Of a DNA stretch of 64,000 bases, positions 22,460 to 37,471 are shown one piece after another; the stretch's first letter is position 1; each line of letters starts with the position of its first letter. The DNA is from Liopterus haemorrhoidalis (lineage: Eukaryota > Arthropoda > Insecta > Coleoptera > Dytiscidae). The stretch is taken from NCBI GenBank assembly GCA_963971575.1, contig OZ020623.1, positions 18,471,607 through 18,535,606 of the forward strand, in the 5' to 3' direction. Position numbers and translations under genes: made by a program. The notes under the pieces are model-generated. The model did not search any database. It worked only from the letters and a program-made list of their open reading frames with translations, and was not told the DNA's origin.

Positions 22460-25400
22460 CGTTGCGCTTAACAAGTTTTCAAGTAAAACGTGAATTTTGA
22501 AAATTCAACTATTTCGTTGCTATTTTATTTCGTAAAATCATTATTCTTCGTCAGAAACCAAAATAACTGTTATGTACTTCTAAAACACGTTGCGCTTAAC
22601 AAGTTTTCAAGTAAAACGTGAATTTTGAAAATTCAACTATTTTGTTGCTATTTTATGTCAGTAACATCATTATTCTTCGTCAAAAACCAAAATAACTGTT
22701 ATGTACTTCTAAAACACGTTGCGCTTTACAAGTTTTCAAGTAAAACGTGAATTTTGAAAATTCAACTATTTCGTTGCTATTTTATGTCAGTAACATCATT
22801 ATTCTTCGTCAGAAACCAAAATAACTGTTATGTACTTCTAAAACACGTTGCGCTTAACCAGTTTTCAAGTTAAACGTGAATTTTGAAAATTCAACTATTT
22901 CGTTGCTATTTTGTCAGTAAAATCATTATTCTTCGTCAGAAACCAAAATAACTGTTATGTACTTCTTAAACACGTTGCGCTTAACAAGTTTTCAAGTAAA
23001 ACGTGAATTTTGAAAATTCAACTATTTCGTTGATATTTTATGTCAGTAACATCATTATTCTTCGTCAGAAACCAAAATAACTGTTATGTACTTCTAAAAC
23101 ACGTTGCGCTTAACAAGTTTTCAAGTAAAACGTGAATTTTGAAAATTCAACTATTTCGTTGCTATTTTATGTCGGTAAAATCATTATTCTTCGTCAGAAA
23201 CCAAAATAACTGTTATTTACTTCTAAAACACGTTGCGCTTAACAAGTTTTCAAGTAAAACGTGAATTTTTAAAATTCAACTATTTCGTTGATATTTTATG
23301 TCAGTAACATCATTATTCTTCGTCAGAAACCAAAATAACTGTTATATACTTCTAAAACACGTTGCGCTTAACAAGTTTTCAAGTAAAACGTGAATTTTGA
23401 AAATTCAACTATTTCGTTGCTATTTTATGTCAGTAACATCATTATTCTTCGTCAAAAACCAAAATAACTGTTATGTACTTCTAAAACACGTTGCGCTTAA
23501 CAAGTTTCAAGTAAAACTTGTATTTTGAAAATTCAACTATTTCGTTGATATTTTATGTCAGTAACATCATTATTCTTCGTCAGAAACCAAAATAAGTGTT
23601 ATGTACTTCTAAAACACGTTGCGCTTAACAAGTTTTCAAGTAAAACGTGAATTTTGAAAATTCAACTATTTCGTTGCTATTTTATTTCGGTAAAATCATT
23701 ATTCTTCGTCAGAAACCAAAATAACTGTTATGTACTTCTAACACACGTTGCGTTTAACAAGTTTTCAAGTAAAACGTGAATTTTGAAAATTCAACTATTT
23801 CGTTGCTATTTTATGTCAGTAACATCATTATTTTTGTCAAAAACCAAAATAACTGTTATGTACTTCTAAAACACGTTGCGCTTAACAAGTTTCAAGTAAA
23901 ACTTGTATTTTGAAAATTCAACTATTTCGTTGATATTTTATGTCAGTTACATCATTATTCTTCGTCAGAAACCAAAATAAGTGTTATGTACTTCTAAAAC
24001 ACGTTGCGCTTAACAAGTTTTCAAGTAAAACGTGAACTTTGAAAATTCAACTATATCGTTGCTATTTTATGTCAGTAAAATCATTATTCTTCGTCAGAAA
24101 CCAAAATAAGTGTTATGTACTTCTTAAACACGTTGCGCTTAACAAGTTTTCAAGTAAAACGTGAATTTTGAAAATTCAACTATTTCGTTGCTATTTTATG
24201 TCAGTAACATCATTATTTTTCGTCAAAAACAAAAATAACTGTTATGTTCTTCTAAAACACGTTGCGCTTAACAAGTTTCAAGTAAAACTTGTATTTTGAA
24301 AATTCAACTATTTCGTTGATATTTTATGTCAGTTACATCATTATTCTTCTTCAGAAACCAAAATAAGTGTTATGTACTTCTAAAACACGTTGCGCTTAAC
24401 AAGTTTTCAAGTAAAACGTGAATTTTGAAAATTCAAATATTTCGTTGCTCTTTTATGTCGGTAAAATCATTATTCTTCGTCAGAAACCAAAATAACTGTT
24501 ATGTACTTCTAAAACACGTTGCGCTTAACAAGTTTTCAAGTAAAACGTGAATTTTGAAAATTCAACTATTTCGTTGCTATTTTATTTCGGTAAAATCATT
24601 ATTCTTCGTCAGAAACCAAAATAACTGTTATGTACTTCTAAAACACGTTGCGCTTAACAAGTTTTCAAGTAAAACGTGAATTTTGAAAATTCAACTATTT
24701 CGTTGCTATTTTATGTCAGTAACATCATTATTTTTCGTCAAAACAAAAATAACTGTTATGTTCTTCTAAAACACGTTGCGCTTAACAAGTTTCAAGTAAA
24801 ACTTGTATTTTGAAAATTCAACTATTTCGTTGATATTTTATGTCAGTTACATCATTATTCTTCGTCAGAAACCAAAATAAGTGTTATGTACTTCTAAACC
24901 ACGTTGCGCTTAACAAGTTTTCAAGTAAAACGAGAATTTTGAAAATTCAACTATATCGTTGCTATTTTATGTCAGTAAAATCATTATTCATCGTCAGAAA
25001 CCAAAATAAGTGTTATGTACTTCTAAAACACGTTGCGCTTAACAAGTTTTCAAGTAAAACGTGAATTTTGAAAATTCAACTATTTCGTTGCTATTTTATG
25101 TCGGTAAAATCATTATTCTTCTTCAGAAACCAAAATAACTGTTATGTACTTCTAAAACACGTTGCGCTTAACAAGTTTTCAAGTAAAACGTGAATTTTGA
25201 AAATTCAACTATTTCGTTGCTATTTTATGTCAGTAACATCATTATTCTTCGTCAAAAACCAAAATAACTGTTATGTACTTCTAAAAAACGTTGCGCTTAA
25301 CAAGTTTTCAAGTAAAACGTGAATTTTGAAAATTCAACTATTTCGTTGCTATTTTATGTCAGTAACATCATTATTCTTCGTCAGAAACCAAAATAACTGT

Positions 25401-27960
25401 TATGTACTTCTAAAACACGTTGCGCTTAACAAGTTTTCAAGTAAAACGTGAATTTTGAAAATTCAACTATTTCGTTGCTATTTTATGTCGGTAAAATCAT
25501 TATTCTTCGTCAGAAACCAAAATAACTGTTATGTACTTCTAAAACACGTTGCGCTTAACCAGTTTTCAAGTAAAACGTGAATTTTGAAAATTCAACTATT
25601 TCGTTGCTATTTATGTCGGTAACATCATTATTCTTCGTCAGAAACCAAAATAACTGTTATGTACTTATTAAACACGTTGCGCTTAACAAGTTTTCAAGTA
25701 AAACGTGAATTTTGAAAATTCAACTATTTCGTTGCTATTTTATGTCAGTTACATCATTATTCTTCGTCAGAAACCAAAATAACTGTTATGTACTTATTAA
25801 ACACGTTGCGCTTAACAAGTTTTCAAGTAAAACGTGAATTTTGAAAATTCAACTATTTCGTTGCTATTTTATGTCAGTAACATCATTATTTTTCGTCAAA
25901 AACAAAAATAACTGTTATGTTCTTCTAAAACACGTTGCGCTTAACAAGTTTCAAGTAAAACTTGTATTTTGAAAATTCAACTATTTCGTTGATATTTTAT
26001 GTCAGTTACATCATTATTCTTCTTCAGAAACCAAAATAAGTGTTATGTACTTCTAAAACACGTTGCGCTTAACAAGTTTTCAAGTAAAACGTGAATTTTG
26101 AAAATTCAAATATTTCGTTGCTCTTTTATGTCGGTAAAATCATTATTCTTCGTCAGAAACCAAAATAACTGTTATGTACTTCTAAAACACGTTGCGCTTA
26201 ACAAGTTTTCAAGTAAAACGTGAATTTTGAAAATTCAACTATTTCGTTGCTATTTTATTTCGGTAAAATCATTATTCTTCGTCAGAAACCAAAATAACTG
26301 TTATGTACTTCTAAAACACGTTGCGCTTAACAAGTTTTCAAGTAAAACGTGAATTTTGAAAATTCAACTATTTCGTTGCTATTTTATGTCAGTAACATCA
26401 TTATTTTTCGTCAAAACAAAAATAACTGTTATGTTCTTCTAAAACACGTTGCGCTTAACAAGTTTCAAGTAAAACTTGTATTTTGAAAATTCAACTATTT
26501 CGTTGATATTTTATGTCAGTTACATCATTATTCTTCGTCAGAAACCAAAATAAGTGTTATGTACTTCTAAACCACGTTGCGCTTAACAAGTTTTCAAGTA
26601 AAACGAGAATTTTGAAAATTCAACTATATCGTTGCTATTTTATGTCAGTAAAATCATTATTCATCGTCAGAAACCAAAATAAGTGTTATGTACTTCTAAA
26701 ACACGTTGCGCTTAACAAGTTTTCAAGTAAAACGTGAATTTTGAAAATTCAACTATTTCGTTGCTATTTTATGTCGGTAAAATCATTATTCTTCTTCAGA
26801 AACCAAAATAACTGTTATGTACTTCTAAAACACGTTGCGCTTAACAAGTTTTCAAGTAAAACGTGAATTTTGAAAATTCAACTATTTCGTTGCTATTTTA
26901 TGTCAGTAACATCATTATTCTTCGTCAAAAACCAAAATAACTGTTATGTACTTCTAAAAAACGTTGCGCTTAACAAGTTTTCAAGTAAAACGTGAATTTT
27001 GAAAATTCAACTATTTCGTTGCTATTTTATGTCAGTAACATCATTATTCTTCGTCAGAAACCAAAATAACTGTTATGTACTTCTAAAACACGTTGCGCTT
27101 AACAAGTTTTCAAGTAAAACGTGAATTTTGAAAATTCAACTATTTCGTTGCTATTTTATGTCGGTAAAATCATTATTCTTCGTCAGAAACCAAAATAACT
27201 GTTATGTACTTCTAAAACACGTTGCGCTTAACCAGTTTTCAAGTAAAACGTGAATTTTGAAAATTCAACTATTTCGTTGCTATTTATGTCGGTAACATCA
27301 TTATTCTTCGTCAGAAACCAAAATAACTGTTATGTACTTATTAAACACGTTGCGCTTAACAAGTTTTCAAGTAAAACGTGAATTTTGAAAATTCAACTAT
27401 TTCGTTGCTATTTTATGTCAGTTACATCATTATTCTTCGTCAGAAACCAAAATAACTGTTATGTACTTATTAAACACGTTGCGCTTAACAAGTTTTCAAG
27501 TAAAACGTGAATTTTGAAAATTCAACTATTTCGTTGATATTTTATGTCAAATACATCATTATTCTTCGTCAGAAACCAAAATAAGTGTTATGTACTTCTA
27601 AAACACGTTGCGCTTAACAAGTTTTCAAGTAAAACGTGAATTTTGAAAATTCAACTATTTCGTTGCTATTTTATGTCGGTAAAATCATTATTCTTCGTCA
27701 GAAACCAAAATAACTGTTATGTACTTCTAAAACACGTTGCGCTTAACAAGTTTTCAAGTAAAACGTGAATTTTGAAAATTCAACTATTTCGTTGCTATTT
27801 TATTTCGGTAAAATCATTATTCTTCGTCAGAAACCAAAATAACTGTTATGTACTTCTAAAACACGTTGCGCTTAACAAGTTTTCAAGTAAAACGTGAATT
27901 TTGAAAATTCAACTATTTCGTTGCTATTTTATGTCAGTAACATCATTATTTTTCGTCAAA
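22460..27960 (+). repeat. 5.5-kb segment, first copy (offset 6176 bp)
   Basis: It is repeated at 28636-34136. Marks at constant offset include TTATTTCGTAAAATC (22525/28701), CAAGTTAAACG (about 22866/29042), CTAACACACGTTGCG (about 23740/29916), GTGAACTTTG (24030/30206), the AAAACGAGA monomers (24931/31107 and 26604/32780) and GTCAAATACATC (27545/33721). The offset is 48 x 129 minus 16. The match ends at about 27960, where this copy reads GTCAAAACAAAAA and the other GTCAAAAACCAAAA. Confidence 0.9.
24150..27495 (+). repeat. Tandem pair of 13-mer units (1673 bp each)
   Basis: The stretch from about 24150 to 25822 is repeated immediately at about 25823-27495. The order of marks is the same in both: TTTTTCGTCAAAAACAAAAA, CTTCTTCAG, TTGCTCTTTTATG, TTATTTCGG, the AAAACGAGA monomer, CTAAAAAACG, the short GCTATTTATGTCGG junction and two CTTATTAAACAC monomers. 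The period is 1673 bp (13 x 129 minus 4). The pair is itself included in the 6176-bp duplication, so it is seen again at 30326-33671. Confidence 0.85.
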
Positions 27961-28635
27961 ACAAAAATAACTGTTATGTTCTTCTAAAACACGTTGCGCT
28001 TAACAAGTTTCAAGTAAAACTTGTATTTTGAAAATTCAACTATTTCGTTGATATTTTATGTCAGTTACATCATTATTCTTCGTCAGAAACCAAAATAAGT
28101 GTTATGTACTTCTAAACCACGTTGCGCTTAACAAGTTTTCAAGTAAAACGAGAATTTTGAAAATTCAACTATATCGTTGCTATTTTATGTCAGTAAAATC
28201 ATTATTCATCGTCAGAAACCAAAATAAGTGTTATGTACTTCTAAAACACGTTGCGCTTAACAAGTTTTCAAGTAAAACGTGAATTTTGAAAATTCAACTA
28301 TTTCGTTGCTATTTTATGTCGGTAAAATCATTATTCTTCTTCAGAAACCAAAATAACTGTTATGTACTTCTAAAACACGTTGCGCTTAACAAGTTTTCAA
28401 GTAAAACGTGAATTTTGAAAATTCAACTATTTCGTTGCTATTTTATGTCAGTAACATCATTATTCTTCGTCAAAAACCAAAATAACTGTTATGTACTTCT
28501 AAAAAACGTTGCGCTTAACAAGTTTTCAAGTAAAACGTGAATTTTGAAAATTCAACTATTTCGTTGCTATTTTATGTCAGTAACATCATTATTCTTCGTC
28601 AGAAACCAAAATAACTGTTATGTACTTCTAAAACA
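27961..28635 (+). repeat. Partial third unit after the 1673-bp pair
   Basis: This stretch matches 26416-27090 at an offset of 1545 bp (12 x 129 minus 3), including its AAAACGAGA, AAATCATTATTCATCG and CTAAAAAACG monomers. It bridges the two 5.5-kb copies and is cut off where the second copy starts, near 28636-28700. Confidence 0.75.
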
Positions 28636-31600
28636 CGTTGCGCTTAACAAGTTTTCAAGTAAAACGTGAATTTTGAAAATTCAACTATTTCGTTGCTATT
28701 TTATTTCGTAAAATCATTATTCTTCGTCAGAAACCAAAATAACTGTTATGTACTTCTAAAACACGTTGCGCTTAACAAGTTTTCAAGTAAAACGTGAATT
28801 TTGAAAATTCAACTATTTTGTTGCTATTTTATGTCAGTAACATCATTATTCTTCGTCAAAAACCAAAATAACTGTTATGTACTTCTAAAACACGTTGCGC
28901 TTTACAAGTTTTCAAGTAAAACGTGAATTTTGAAAATTCAACTATTTCGTTGCTATTTTATGTCAGTAACATCATTATTCTTCGTCAGAAACCAAAATAA
29001 CTGTTATGTACTTCTAAAACACGTTGCGCTTAACCAGTTTTCAAGTTAAACGTGAATTTTGAAAATTCAACTATTTCGTTGCTATTTTGTCAGTAAAATC
29101 ATTATTCTTCGTCAGAAACCAAAATAACTGTTATGTACTTCTTAAACACGTTGCGCTTAACAAGTTTTCAAGTAAAACGTGAATTTTGAAAATTCAACTA
29201 TTTCGTTGATATTTTATGTCAGTAACATCATTATTCTTCGTCAGAAACCAAAATAACTGTTATGTACTTCTAAAACACGTTGCGCTTAACAAGTTTTCAA
29301 GTAAAACGTGAATTTTGAAAATTCAACTATTTCGTTGCTATTTTATGTCGGTAAAATCATTATTCTTCGTCAGAAACCAAAATAACTGTTATTTACTTCT
29401 AAAACACGTTGCGCTTAACAAGTTTTCAAGTAAAACGTGAATTTTTAAAATTCAACTATTTCGTTGATATTTTATGTCAGTAACATCATTATTCTTCGTC
29501 AGAAACCAAAATAACTGTTATATACTTCTAAAACACGTTGCGCTTAACAAGTTTTCAAGTAAAACGTGAATTTTGAAAATTCAACTATTTCGTTGCTATT
29601 TTATGTCAGTAACATCATTATTCTTCGTCAAAAACCAAAATAACTGTTATGTACTTCTAAAACACGTTGCGCTTAACAAGTTTCAAGTAAAACTTGTATT
29701 TTGAAAATTCAACTATTTCGTTGATATTTTATGTCAGTAACATCATTATTCTTCGTCAGAAACCAAAATAAGTGTTATGTACTTCTAAAACACGTTGCGC
29801 TTAACAAGTTTTCAAGTAAAACGTGAATTTTGAAAATTCAACTATTTCGTTGCTATTTTATTTCGGTAAAATCATTATTCTTCGTCAGAAACCAAAATAA
29901 CTGTTATGTACTTCTAACACACGTTGCGTTTAACAAGTTTTCAAGTAAAACGTGAATTTTGAAAATTCAACTATTTCGTTGCTATTTTATGTCAGTAACA
30001 TCATTATTTTTGTCAAAAACCAAAATAACTGTTATGTACTTCTAAAACACGTTGCGCTTAACAAGTTTCAAGTAAAACTTGTATTTTGAAAATTCAACTA
30101 TTTCGTTGATATTTTATGTCAGTTACATCATTATTCTTCGTCAGAAACCAAAATAAGTGTTATGTACTTCTAAAACACGTTGCGCTTAACAAGTTTTCAA
30201 GTAAAACGTGAACTTTGAAAATTCAACTATATCGTTGCTATTTTATGTCAGTAAAATCATTATTCTTCGTCAGAAACCAAAATAAGTGTTATGTACTTCT
30301 TAAACACGTTGCGCTTAACAAGTTTTCAAGTAAAACGTGAATTTTGAAAATTCAACTATTTCGTTGCTATTTTATGTCAGTAACATCATTATTTTTCGTC
30401 AAAAACAAAAATAACTGTTATGTTCTTCTAAAACACGTTGCGCTTAACAAGTTTCAAGTAAAACTTGTATTTTGAAAATTCAACTATTTCGTTGATATTT
30501 TATGTCAGTTACATCATTATTCTTCTTCAGAAACCAAAATAAGTGTTATGTACTTCTAAAACACGTTGCGCTTAACAAGTTTTCAAGTAAAACGTGAATT
30601 TTGAAAATTCAAATATTTCGTTGCTCTTTTATGTCGGTAAAATCATTATTCTTCGTCAGAAACCAAAATAACTGTTATGTACTTCTAAAACACGTTGCGC
30701 TTAACAAGTTTTCAAGTAAAACGTGAATTTTGAAAATTCAACTATTTCGTTGCTATTTTATTTCGGTAAAATCATTATTCTTCGTCAGAAACCAAAATAA
30801 CTGTTATGTACTTCTAAAACACGTTGCGCTTAACAAGTTTTCAAGTAAAACGTGAATTTTGAAAATTCAACTATTTCGTTGCTATTTTATGTCAGTAACA
30901 TCATTATTTTTCGTCAAAACAAAAATAACTGTTATGTTCTTCTAAAACACGTTGCGCTTAACAAGTTTCAAGTAAAACTTGTATTTTGAAAATTCAACTA
31001 TTTCGTTGATATTTTATGTCAGTTACATCATTATTCTTCGTCAGAAACCAAAATAAGTGTTATGTACTTCTAAACCACGTTGCGCTTAACAAGTTTTCAA
31101 GTAAAACGAGAATTTTGAAAATTCAACTATATCGTTGCTATTTTATGTCAGTAAAATCATTATTCATCGTCAGAAACCAAAATAAGTGTTATGTACTTCT
31201 AAAACACGTTGCGCTTAACAAGTTTTCAAGTAAAACGTGAATTTTGAAAATTCAACTATTTCGTTGCTATTTTATGTCGGTAAAATCATTATTCTTCTTC
31301 AGAAACCAAAATAACTGTTATGTACTTCTAAAACACGTTGCGCTTAACAAGTTTTCAAGTAAAACGTGAATTTTGAAAATTCAACTATTTCGTTGCTATT
31401 TTATGTCAGTAACATCATTATTCTTCGTCAAAAACCAAAATAACTGTTATGTACTTCTAAAAAACGTTGCGCTTAACAAGTTTTCAAGTAAAACGTGAAT
31501 TTTGAAAATTCAACTATTTCGTTGCTATTTTATGTCAGTAACATCATTATTCTTCGTCAGAAACCAAAATAACTGTTATGTACTTCTAAAACACGTTGCG

Positions 31601-34136
31601 CTTAACAAGTTTTCAAGTAAAACGTGAATTTTGAAAATTCAACTATTTCGTTGCTATTTTATGTCGGTAAAATCATTATTCTTCGTCAGAAACCAAAATA
31701 ACTGTTATGTACTTCTAAAACACGTTGCGCTTAACCAGTTTTCAAGTAAAACGTGAATTTTGAAAATTCAACTATTTCGTTGCTATTTATGTCGGTAACA
31801 TCATTATTCTTCGTCAGAAACCAAAATAACTGTTATGTACTTATTAAACACGTTGCGCTTAACAAGTTTTCAAGTAAAACGTGAATTTTGAAAATTCAAC
31901 TATTTCGTTGCTATTTTATGTCAGTTACATCATTATTCTTCGTCAGAAACCAAAATAACTGTTATGTACTTATTAAACACGTTGCGCTTAACAAGTTTTC
32001 AAGTAAAACGTGAATTTTGAAAATTCAACTATTTCGTTGCTATTTTATGTCAGTAACATCATTATTTTTCGTCAAAAACAAAAATAACTGTTATGTTCTT
32101 CTAAAACACGTTGCGCTTAACAAGTTTCAAGTAAAACTTGTATTTTGAAAATTCAACTATTTCGTTGATATTTTATGTCAGTTACATCATTATTCTTCTT
32201 CAGAAACCAAAATAAGTGTTATGTACTTCTAAAACACGTTGCGCTTAACAAGTTTTCAAGTAAAACGTGAATTTTGAAAATTCAAATATTTCGTTGCTCT
32301 TTTATGTCGGTAAAATCATTATTCTTCGTCAGAAACCAAAATAACTGTTATGTACTTCTAAAACACGTTGCGCTTAACAAGTTTTCAAGTAAAACGTGAA
32401 TTTTGAAAATTCAACTATTTCGTTGCTATTTTATTTCGGTAAAATCATTATTCTTCGTCAGAAACCAAAATAACTGTTATGTACTTCTAAAACACGTTGC
32501 GCTTAACAAGTTTTCAAGTAAAACGTGAATTTTGAAAATTCAACTATTTCGTTGCTATTTTATGTCAGTAACATCATTATTTTTCGTCAAAACAAAAATA
32601 ACTGTTATGTTCTTCTAAAACACGTTGCGCTTAACAAGTTTCAAGTAAAACTTGTATTTTGAAAATTCAACTATTTCGTTGATATTTTATGTCAGTTACA
32701 TCATTATTCTTCGTCAGAAACCAAAATAAGTGTTATGTACTTCTAAACCACGTTGCGCTTAACAAGTTTTCAAGTAAAACGAGAATTTTGAAAATTCAAC
32801 TATATCGTTGCTATTTTATGTCAGTAAAATCATTATTCATCGTCAGAAACCAAAATAAGTGTTATGTACTTCTAAAACACGTTGCGCTTAACAAGTTTTC
32901 AAGTAAAACGTGAATTTTGAAAATTCAACTATTTCGTTGCTATTTTATGTCGGTAAAATCATTATTCTTCTTCAGAAACCAAAATAACTGTTATGTACTT
33001 CTAAAACACGTTGCGCTTAACAAGTTTTCAAGTAAAACGTGAATTTTGAAAATTCAACTATTTCGTTGCTATTTTATGTCAGTAACATCATTATTCTTCG
33101 TCAAAAACCAAAATAACTGTTATGTACTTCTAAAAAACGTTGCGCTTAACAAGTTTTCAAGTAAAACGTGAATTTTGAAAATTCAACTATTTCGTTGCTA
33201 TTTTATGTCAGTAACATCATTATTCTTCGTCAGAAACCAAAATAACTGTTATGTACTTCTAAAACACGTTGCGCTTAACAAGTTTTCAAGTAAAACGTGA
33301 ATTTTGAAAATTCAACTATTTCGTTGCTATTTTATGTCGGTAAAATCATTATTCTTCGTCAGAAACCAAAATAACTGTTATGTACTTCTAAAACACGTTG
33401 CGCTTAACCAGTTTTCAAGTAAAACGTGAATTTTGAAAATTCAACTATTTCGTTGCTATTTATGTCGGTAACATCATTATTCTTCGTCAGAAACCAAAAT
33501 AACTGTTATGTACTTATTAAACACGTTGCGCTTAACAAGTTTTCAAGTAAAACGTGAATTTTGAAAATTCAACTATTTCGTTGCTATTTTATGTCAGTTA
33601 CATCATTATTCTTCGTCAGAAACCAAAATAACTGTTATGTACTTATTAAACACGTTGCGCTTAACAAGTTTTCAAGTAAAACGTGAATTTTGAAAATTCA
33701 ACTATTTCGTTGATATTTTATGTCAAATACATCATTATTCTTCGTCAGAAACCAAAATAAGTGTTATGTACTTCTAAAACACGTTGCGCTTAACAAGTTT
33801 TCAAGTAAAACGTGAATTTTGAAAATTCAACTATTTCGTTGCTATTTTATGTCGGTAAAATCATTATTCTTCGTCAGAAACCAAAATAACTGTTATGTAC
33901 TTCTAAAACACGTTGCGCTTAACAAGTTTTCAAGTAAAACGTGAATTTTGAAAATTCAACTATTTCGTTGCTATTTTATTTCGGTAAAATCATTATTCTT
34001 CGTCAGAAACCAAAATAACTGTTATGTACTTCTAAAACACGTTGCGCTTAACAAGTTTTCAAGTAAAACGTGAATTTTGAAAATTCAACTATTTCGTTGC
34101 TATTTTATGTCAGTAACATCATTATTTTTCGTCAAA
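28636..34136 (+). repeat. 5.5-kb segment, second copy
   Basis: Second copy of 22460-27960 with the same order of rare monomers, and no obvious difference in the marks I checked. Its right part from 33694 is at the same time the start of the copy of 18250-21745, so the two duplications overlap at the GTCAAATACATC monomer (33722). Confidence 0.9.
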
Positions 34137-37100
34137 AACCAAAATAACTGTTATGTACTTCTAAAACACGTTGCGCTTAACAAGTTTCAAGTAAAACTTG
34201 TATTTTGAAAATTCAACTATTTCGTTGATATTTTATGTCAGTTACATCATTATTCTTCGTCAGAAACCAAAATAAGTGTTATGTACTTCTAAAACACGTT
34301 GCGCTTAACATGTTTTCAAGTAAAACGTGAATTTTGAAAATTCAACTATTTCGTTGCTATTTTATGTCGGTAAAATCATTATTCTTCGTCAGAAACCAAA
34401 ATAACTGTTATGTACTTCTAAAACACGTTGCGCTTAACCAGTTTTCAAGTAAAACGTGAATTTTGAAAATTCAACTATTTCGTTGCTATTTATGTCGGTA
34501 AAATCATTATTCTTCGTCAGAAACCAAAATAACTGTTATGTACTTATTAAACACGTTGCGCTTAACAAGTTTTCAAGTAAAACGTGAATTTTGAAAATTC
34601 AACTATTTCGTTGATATTTTATGTCAGTTACATCATTATTCTTCGTCAGAAACCAAAATAAGTGTTATGTACTTCTTAAACACGTTGCGCTTAACAAGTT
34701 TTCAAGTAAAACGTGAATTTTGAAAATTCAACTATTTCGTTGCTATTTTATGTCGGTAAAATCATTATTCTTCGTCAGAAACCAAAATAACTGTTATGTA
34801 CTTCTAAAACACGTTGCGCTTAACAAGTTTTCAAGTTAAACGTGAATTTTGAAAATTCAACTATTTCGTTGCTATTTTATGTCAGTAACATCATTATTTT
34901 TCGTCAAAAACCAAAATAACTGTTATGTACTTCTAAAACACGTTGCGCTTAACAAGTTTCAAGTAAAACTTGTATTTTGAAAATTCAACTATTTCGTTGA
35001 TATTTTATGTCAGTTACATCATTATTCTTCGTCAGAAACCAAAATAAGTGTTATGTACTTCTAAAACACGTTGCGCTTAACAAGTTTTCAAGTAAAACGT
35101 GAATTTTGAAAATTCAACTATTTCGTTGCTATTTTATGTCGGTAAAATCATTATTCTTCGACAGAAACCAAAATAACTGTTATGTACTTCTAAAACACGT
35201 TGCGCTTAACCAGTTTTCAAGTAAAACGTGAATTTTGAAAATTCAACTATTTCGTTGCTATTTTATGTCAGTAAAATCATTATTCTTCGTCAGAAACCAA
35301 AAAAAGTGTTATGTACTTCTAAAACATGTTGCGCTTAACAAGTTTTCATGTAAAACTTGTATTTTGAAAATTCAACTATTTCGTTGATATTTTATGTCAG
35401 TAACATCATTATTCTTCGTCAGAAACCAAAATAAGTGTTATGTACTTCTAAAACACGTTGCGCTTAACAAGTTTTCAAGTAAAACGTGAATTTTGAAAAT
35501 TCAACTATTTCGTTGCTATTTTATGTCAGTAACATCATTATTCTTCGTCAAAAACCAAAATAACTGTTATGTACTTCTAAAACACGTTGCGCTTAACAAG
35601 TTTCAAGTAAAACTTGTATTTTGAAAATTCAACTATTTCGTTGATATTTTATGTCAGTTACATCATTATTCTTCTTCAGAAACCAAAATAAGTGTTATGT
35701 ACTTCTAAAACACGTTGCGCTTAACAAGTTTTCAAGTAAAACGTGAATTTTGAAAATTCAACTATTTCGTTGCTCTTTTATGTCGGTAAAATCATTATTC
35801 TTCGTCAGAAACCAAAATATCTGTTATGTACTTCTAAAACACGTTGCGCTTAACAAGTTTTCAAGTAAAACGTGAATTTTGAAAATTCAACTATTTCGTT
35901 GCTATTTTATTTCGGTAAAATCATTATTCTTCGTAAGAAACCAAAATAACTGTTATGTACTTCTAAAACACGTTGCGCTTAACAAGTTTTCAAGTAAAAC
36001 GTGAATTTTGAAAATTCAACTATTTCGTTGCTATTTTATGTCAGTAACATCATTATTTTTCGTCAAAAACAAAAATAACTGTTATGTTCTTCTAAAACAC
36101 GTTGCGCTTAACAAGTTTCAAGTAAAACTTGTATTTTGAAAATTCAACTATTTCGTTGATATTTTATGTCAGTTACATCATTATTCTTCGTCAGAAACCA
36201 AAATAAGTGTTATGTACTTCTAAACCACGTTGCGCTTAACAAGTTTTCAAGTAAAACGAGAATTTTGAAAATTCAACTATATCGTTGCTATTTTATGTCA
36301 GTAAAATCATTATTCATCGTCAGAAACCAAAATAAGTGTTATGTACTTCTAAAACACGTTGCGCTTAACAAGTTTTCAAGTAAAACGTGAATTTTGAAAA
36401 TTCAACTATTTCGTTGCTATTTTATGTCGGTAAAATCATTATTCTTCGTCAGAAACCAAAATAACTGTTATGTACTTCTGAAACACGTTGCGCTTAACAA
36501 GTTTTCAAGTAAAACGTGAATTTTGAAAATTCAACTATTTCGTTGCTATTTTATGTCAGTAACATCATTATTCTTCGTCAGAAACCAAAATAACTGTTAT
36601 GTACTTCTAAAACACGTTGCGCTTAACAAGTTTTCAAGTAAAACGTGAATTTTGAAAATTCAACTATTTCGTTGCTATTTTATGTCGGTAAAATCATTAT
36701 TCTTCGTCAGAAACCAAAATAACTGTTATGTACTTCTAAAACACGTTGCGCTTAACAAGTTTTCAAGTAAAACGTGAATTTTGAAAATTCAACTATTTCG
36801 TTGCTATTTTATTTCGGAAAAAACATTATTCTTCGTCAGAAACCAAAATAACTGTTATGTATTTCTAAAACACGTTGCGCTTAACAGGTTTTCAAGTAAA
36901 ACGTGAATTTTGAAAATTCAACTATTTCGTTGCTATTTTATGTCAGTAACATCATTATTTTTCGTCAAAAACCAAAATAACTGTTATGTACTTCTAAAAC
37001 ACGTTGCGCTTAACAAGTTTTCAAGTAAAACGTGAATTTTGAAAATTCAACTATTTCGTTGCTATTTTATGTCGGTAAAATCATTATTCTTCGTCAGAAA

Positions 37101-37189
37101 CCAAAATAAGTGTTATGTACTTCTAAAACACGTTGCGCTTAACAAGTTTTCAAGTAAAACGTGAATTTTGAAAATTCAACTATTTCGTT
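33694..37189 (+). repeat. Copy of 18250-21745
   Basis: See the marks listed for the first copy. After about 37190 it departs: the first copy continues with GTCGGTAAATTC, this one with TTTTATATCAGTTAC, a mark found otherwise at about 22265. That suggests an internal deletion of about four monomers relative to the 20337-22263 version. Confidence 0.85.
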
Positions 37190-37471
37190 GATATTTTATA
37201 TCAGTTACATCATTATTCTTCGTCAGAAACCAAAATAAGTGTTATGTACTTCTAAAACACGTTGCGTTTAACAAGTTTTCAAGTAATACGTGAATTTTGA
37301 AAATTCAACTATTTCGTTGCTATTTTATGTCGGTAAAATCATTATTCTTCGTCAGAAACCAAAATAACTGTTATGTACTTCTAAAACACGTTGCGCTTAA
37401 CAAGTTTTCAAGTAAAACGTGAATTTTGAAAATTCAACTATTTCGTTGCTATTTTATTTCGGTAAAATCAT
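37190..37471 (+). repeat. Linker monomers before the 16-mer block
   Basis: About two monomers, including TTGCGTTTAAC with CAAGTAATACG (37281). That pair returns at 48229, again just ahead of a 16-mer unit. Confidence 0.7.
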
